From assembly GCA_964596165.1 (NCBI GenBank), contig CAZQTW010000104.1, positions 1 to 15,454 of the forward strand: 15,454 nt of DNA, in the 5' to 3' direction. The notes under the pieces were generated by a model that was not told the DNA's origin, searched no databases, and was given only the letters and a program-made list of their open reading frames with translations. A program made the position numbers and the translations under genes. Shown piece by piece: positions 13,174-15,454 of the stretch. The stretch is from CAYUQT01 sp964596165 (GTDB taxonomy: Bacteria > Planctomycetota > Phycisphaerae > UBA1845 > JAFGLZ01). The first letter of the stretch is position 1. Every line of letters starts with the position of its first letter.

Positions 13174-14303
13174 GCCCGCGGCTCCGCAACCACCGGCCAA
13201 GCGGAGAACGGCAATACAAATCGGAACGGATAGGCCGCCCTCACCGCCGGAATGGGCGACCGCAACATCGCGGTCTCCGGCCGTAAGAGAACCGACATGT
13301 AGAAATGTCGGTGCTCTCGGGCACCCCAGTGTGCCTTGTACCGATAGACCCCTTCCCGATTCGGGCTCGACTGCCAGTTGAAGTACTTCACGCCTCGCTC
13401 CATGAGCGAATTAAACACGGCATTAAGTGCAAACGTATTGGGACTCAGATTTCGGCACGAACTCCGGAACGCCGAGGAGAAGTAGTCGGCCCGATGACCG
13501 TGAATCACGTACATGTTCGCGCCGAGCAACGTCGTCCCGTCAAACACACCCCAGAACTCAACCAGCCCCGTAGGCACTCCGATCTCGAAGGCTGCTCGGT
13601 GAAATTCATCCGGATACGGTTTGGCGCCCATCTCCGCGTAGCGGGCGCGGTAGATCTCCAGCCATTCCGCGAACTGATCCGGGGCCAGTTGGGACCTCAC
13701 ACGCAAGCCCGCCTTCGTGGCCCGGTTAATCTGAGACCGGAGGACATCTCGACGCTCTTTTGGAACCTGGGTCAGCGGATGTGCGTCGAGGTCCTGGACC
13801 TGCACGAAGTTCTCGTGTTCGTGCGTGACACCCAGCGCCTGCCTGTAGAGAAGCTCGTCTCGCTCCGACAGCCACGGAGACGTGCAGACGTTCAGAACGT
13901 CCGCCCCCAAAACCTCGGCCTTCTCCCTAAGCGCTGCGAGCACTCTTCGGACAACCGGTTCGGTCCCGTCGGGAACCGCGGGTCCGCCGTAGGCAATATA
14001 GGGCAGCGAGTTAACCACCGTTCCCAAAGGTCGCGAAAGCACCGTATAGAGCAACCACCCTGCCGGTTCGTCACCGTCGAACGCGACAAGGACCCGGCAG
14101 TCCTCACCGGCGGCTTTGAGAACGCCCGACCAGGCGGGATGGTGGTGGGGGAAGATCGTCGGGGCGCCCAGGCGAAGTCGGAGTCTCGCTGCCTCGACGG
14201 GGTTGAGGTCGGCCACGCGCAGCCCCTCGGCGCCGCGGACATCGGCATGGATGTCCTCCGTTTGCAGGCTCGCCGGGTCACATAATATGCATCCTGTCGT
14301 CAT
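13170..14303 (-). CDS. GNAT/BioF2-like (FemAB-like) acyltransferase
   Basis: This 377-residue protein appears to contain two GNAT-like halves, as in FemAB and BioF2 proteins. Residues 183-335 are the clearer half: DVLRSQINRATKAGLRVR, LEIYRARYAEMGAKPYP, FDGTTLLGANMYVIHGHRADYFSSA, then KYFNWQSSPNREGVYRYKAHWGA. Related proteins in exopolysaccharide and exosortase-linked loci are thought to transfer acyl or aminoacyl groups to glycans or peptides; the donor here cannot be told. No signal peptide is present. It is the first main gene of the three-gene unit, with the start at 14303 overlapping the stop of a 13-codon leader ORF (ATGA) and having little Shine-Dalgarno of its own. It is divergent from the UroD-like gene. 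Confidence 0.78.
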   Translation of the reverse strand: MTTGCILCDPASLQTEDIHADVRGAEGLRVADLNPVEAARLRLRLGAPTIFPHHHPAWSGVLKAAGEDCRVLVAFDGDEPAGWLLYTVLSRPLGTVVNSLPYIAYGGPAVPDGTEPVVRRVLAALREKAEVLGADVLNVCTSPWLSERDELLYRQALGVTHEHENFVQVQDLDAHPLTQVPKERRDVLRSQINRATKAGLRVRSQLAPDQFAEWLEIYRARYAEMGAKPYPDEFHRAAFEIGVPTGLVEFWGVFDGTTLLGANMYVIHGHRADYFSSAFRSSCRNLSPNTFALNAVFNSLMERGVKYFNWQSSPNREGVYRYKAHWGAREHRHFYMSVLLRPETAMLRSPIPAVRAAYPFRFVLPFSAWPVVAEPRA

Positions 14304-14341
14304 GGGATTCCATCAGTACGAATCGTCGCGGGACCTCCCAT
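14300..14341 (-). CDS. Possible 13-codon leader peptide
   Basis: On the minus strand an ATG at 14341, four bases after AAGGGG (14350-14345), opens the frame MGGPATIRTDGIP and ends in a TGA at 14302-14300. That TGA overlaps the acyltransferase ATG as ATGA, the same arrangement as the other two junctions of this operon. The ATG is at the offset from the -10 that is also kept at the second promoter. The peptide has no run of one amino acid, so a classic attenuator is unlikely; translational coupling is the simpler role. Not proven to be translated. Confidence 0.4.
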   Translation of the reverse strand: MGGPATIRTDGIP

Positions 14342-14356
14342 CAGACCCCTTGCGTG

Positions 14357-14383
14357 TTATCGGTCGTAGCAGGACCTTGCTTG
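14357..14383 (-). promoter_or_regulatory. Sigma-28-type promoter of acyltransferase unit
   Basis: On the minus strand CAAG (14383-14380) is followed after 15 bases by ACCGATAA (14364-14357), again close to TAAA-N15-GCCGATAA. From ACGACCGATAA onward, 20 of 23 bases agree without gaps with the element at 11275-11285 and its downstream bases, and both have a TCAAGC at the same distance upstream. It should drive the acyltransferase, formyltransferase and aminotransferase genes. Confidence 0.6.
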
Positions 14384-14392
14384 AGTTATACC

Positions 14393-14420
14393 TTGACACG
14401 ATCTCGGGCCTCGCCATACA
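14393..14420 (+). promoter_or_regulatory. Possible promoter of UroD-like gene
   Basis: TTGACA (14393-14398) matches the housekeeping -35 consensus exactly. The best -10 at 16-base spacing is CATACA (14415-14420), which matches only three of six bases. It lies 30 bases before the start codon, back to back with the minus-strand promoter at 14357-14383. Confidence 0.35.
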
Positions 14421-14450
14421 AGCGTCACATGTTACTAGGAGAAAGCCCCC

Positions 14451-15454
14451 ATGACCTCTCGCGAACGCGTCAAAGCGGCCTTTGCCCATGTCCAACCCGA
14501 CTGCACACCCTGTGACTACTTCGGCACGCCGGAGATCCACCAGGCACTGCTCAAGCACTTCGGCCTGACCGACGACGACGCCCTGATGGACCGCCTGGGC
14601 ACCGACATCCGAACCGTCAATCCGCCTTACATCGGCCCGCCGCTGCCCACGTTCCCGGACGGATCGTTCCGCGACATCTGGGGTGTCACGCGCAAGCCCA
14701 TGCCGAACGAATACGGTCAGTACGACGAACCGTCCGAGCTGCCTTACGCCAAGTGGACCACGATCGAACAGGCCAAGGCACACCCGTGGCCAAGTCCGGA
14801 CTGGTACGACTACACCGTCATCCCGGCGATGTGTCGCAAGTATCCGGACAAGGCCATCGCCGTCGGGAGTTTCGGCGTCCAGGACTTCATCAACGGCGTC
14901 GCCTTCGGGCGCGGTGTCGAGCAGGTCATCATTGATATCGCAATGGAAGATCCCGTCTACCTCTACATCGTTGAGCAGCGTCACCGCTTCTATCTGGGCC
15001 AGATCGAACGGACGCTGGCGGCCGCCAAGGGTCGGATCGACATGGTGCTGTGCGGCGACGACTTCGGCACGCAACGTGGCCCCCTAATCTCCGGCGAAAC
15101 ATTCGACCGGCTCTATGCCCCCAAGAAGAAGGAGCTGTTCGACATGGTCCACTCGTACGGTGCGAAGGTCTCACACCACTGCTGCGGTTCGAGCCGTGCG
15201 TTGTGGCCCCGGTTCATCAAGGTCGGCATGGATGGCGTGCAAACGATCCAACCGCAAGCCGCGGGCATGAATCCCTATGATCTGAAGAAGGAGTTTGCCG
15301 GCCGCATGGTGCTGCACGGCGGCGTCGACGTCCAGGGCGGCCTCCAGCGATCGACACCCACCCAGGTCGAAAGCGAAATCCACCATCTGATGGATGAGGT
15401 CGGCCAGGGCGGCGGCTTCATCCTCAGCCCATGCCACAACATCCAGCCGGACAC
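14451..15454 (+). CDS. UroD/MtaA-like family protein, 3' end outside window
   Basis: 334 complete codons are seen and the frame is still open at the window edge. The protein belongs to the uroporphyrinogen decarboxylase superfamily, on the side of the MtaA/CmuA-type methyltransferases rather than haem synthesis. Features are the start MTSRERVKAAFAH, D-D-F-G-T-Q (203-208), H243-C-C245-G and SPC328HN at the end; H243, C245 and C328 match the zinc-binding set of MtaA-type enzymes. Such proteins are numerous in planctomycetes, often near carbohydrate genes; their substrates are mostly unknown. AGGAG (14437-14441) lies 9 bases before the ATG. It is divergent from the glycan operon, so a link with it is not implied. 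Confidence 0.88.
   Translation, partial: MTSRERVKAAFAHVQPDCTPCDYFGTPEIHQALLKHFGLTDDDALMDRLGTDIRTVNPPYIGPPLPTFPDGSFRDIWGVTRKPMPNEYGQYDEPSELPYAKWTTIEQAKAHPWPSPDWYDYTVIPAMCRKYPDKAIAVGSFGVQDFINGVAFGRGVEQVIIDIAMEDPVYLYIVEQRHRFYLGQIERTLAAAKGRIDMVLCGDDFGTQRGPLISGETFDRLYAPKKKELFDMVHSYGAKVSHHCCGSSRALWPRFIKVGMDGVQTIQPQAAGMNPYDLKKEFAGRMVLHGGVDVQGGLQRSTPTQVESEIHHLMDEVGQGGGFILSPCHNIQPD

Noticed and set aside
14334..14367. Cyclic-di-GMP (GEMM) riboswitch at the conserved cassette
   Set aside because: The GEMM core sequence and its paired helices are not present; the conserved bases fit a promoter followed by a ribosome-binding site.
14385..14390. TATAAC as a housekeeping -10 for the acyltransferase unit on the minus strand
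   Set aside because: No -35 lies at proper spacing, and the duplicated sigma-28-type element just downstream is better supported.
14313..15074. A 253-codon minus-strand open frame across the UroD-like gene
   Set aside because: The plus strand encodes a clear UroD/MtaA-like protein there; the minus frame also runs through the promoter region.

Overview
The window reads as chromosomal DNA of a planctomycete-type bacterium (Planctomycetota, possibly Phycisphaerae-like). The basis is inference: GC-rich coding with short palindromic intergenic spacers, an inner-membrane protein with the CxxCG...CPECG zinc ribbon common in that phylum, a creatininase relative, a short Gfo/Idh/MocA oxidoreductase, and a UroD-like protein of types I associate with it. 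No rRNA, tRNA, CRISPR array, transposase or integrase was seen.

Layout. Positions 1-167 are non-coding and hold two palindromes of one design. At 168-1559 (-) is a zinc-ribbon membrane protein of unknown function, divergent from a short Gfo/Idh/MocA oxidoreductase (1783-2643, +). An alpha/beta hydrolase (2829-3674, -) converges on that gene. A 330-base divergent spacer then leads to a Phd-type antitoxin and PIN-domain toxin pair (4005-4618, +), which has a clear promoter overlapped by a 26-bp palindrome. Next, on the minus strand, a secreted creatininase-like protein with a C-terminal jelly-roll tail (7921-8763) is followed after 24 bases by a secreted 1062-residue family 2 glycoside hydrolase (4708-7896). 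These look like a two-gene operon for an exported glycan-processing pair.

After a 356-base spacer comes a polysaccharide or glycan decoration locus, all on the minus strand. Transcription starts near 14357 with a BioF2/FemAB-like acyltransferase (13170-14303), an N-formyltransferase (12415-13173) and a DegT-type sugar aminotransferase (11345-12418), joined by two ATGA overlaps. A second unit starts near 11275 with a WbmS-like NodB-fold protein (10383-11192) and a GT4 glycosyltransferase (9120-10346). Aminotransferase plus formyltransferase suggests an N-formylated amino sugar; the other genes suggest further acylation, editing and transfer of the glycan.

The most interesting signal is that the two units carry the same promoter cassette. 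Both have CAAG, exactly 15 bases, ACCGATAA (close to the sigma-28/FliA/WhiG consensus TAAA-N15-GCCGATAA), then a GCA(A/G)GGGGT Shine-Dalgarno-like block and an ATG at the same offset. That ATG is not the start of either main gene. In the first unit it opens a 13-codon leader ORF ending in an ATGA overlap with the acyltransferase; in the second it lies in the loop of an RNA hairpin. This suggests that the glycan locus belongs to a motility or cell-stage sigma-28-type regulon with leader-level translational control.

The window ends inside a UroD/MtaA-like protein (14451 onward, +), divergent from the glycan locus.
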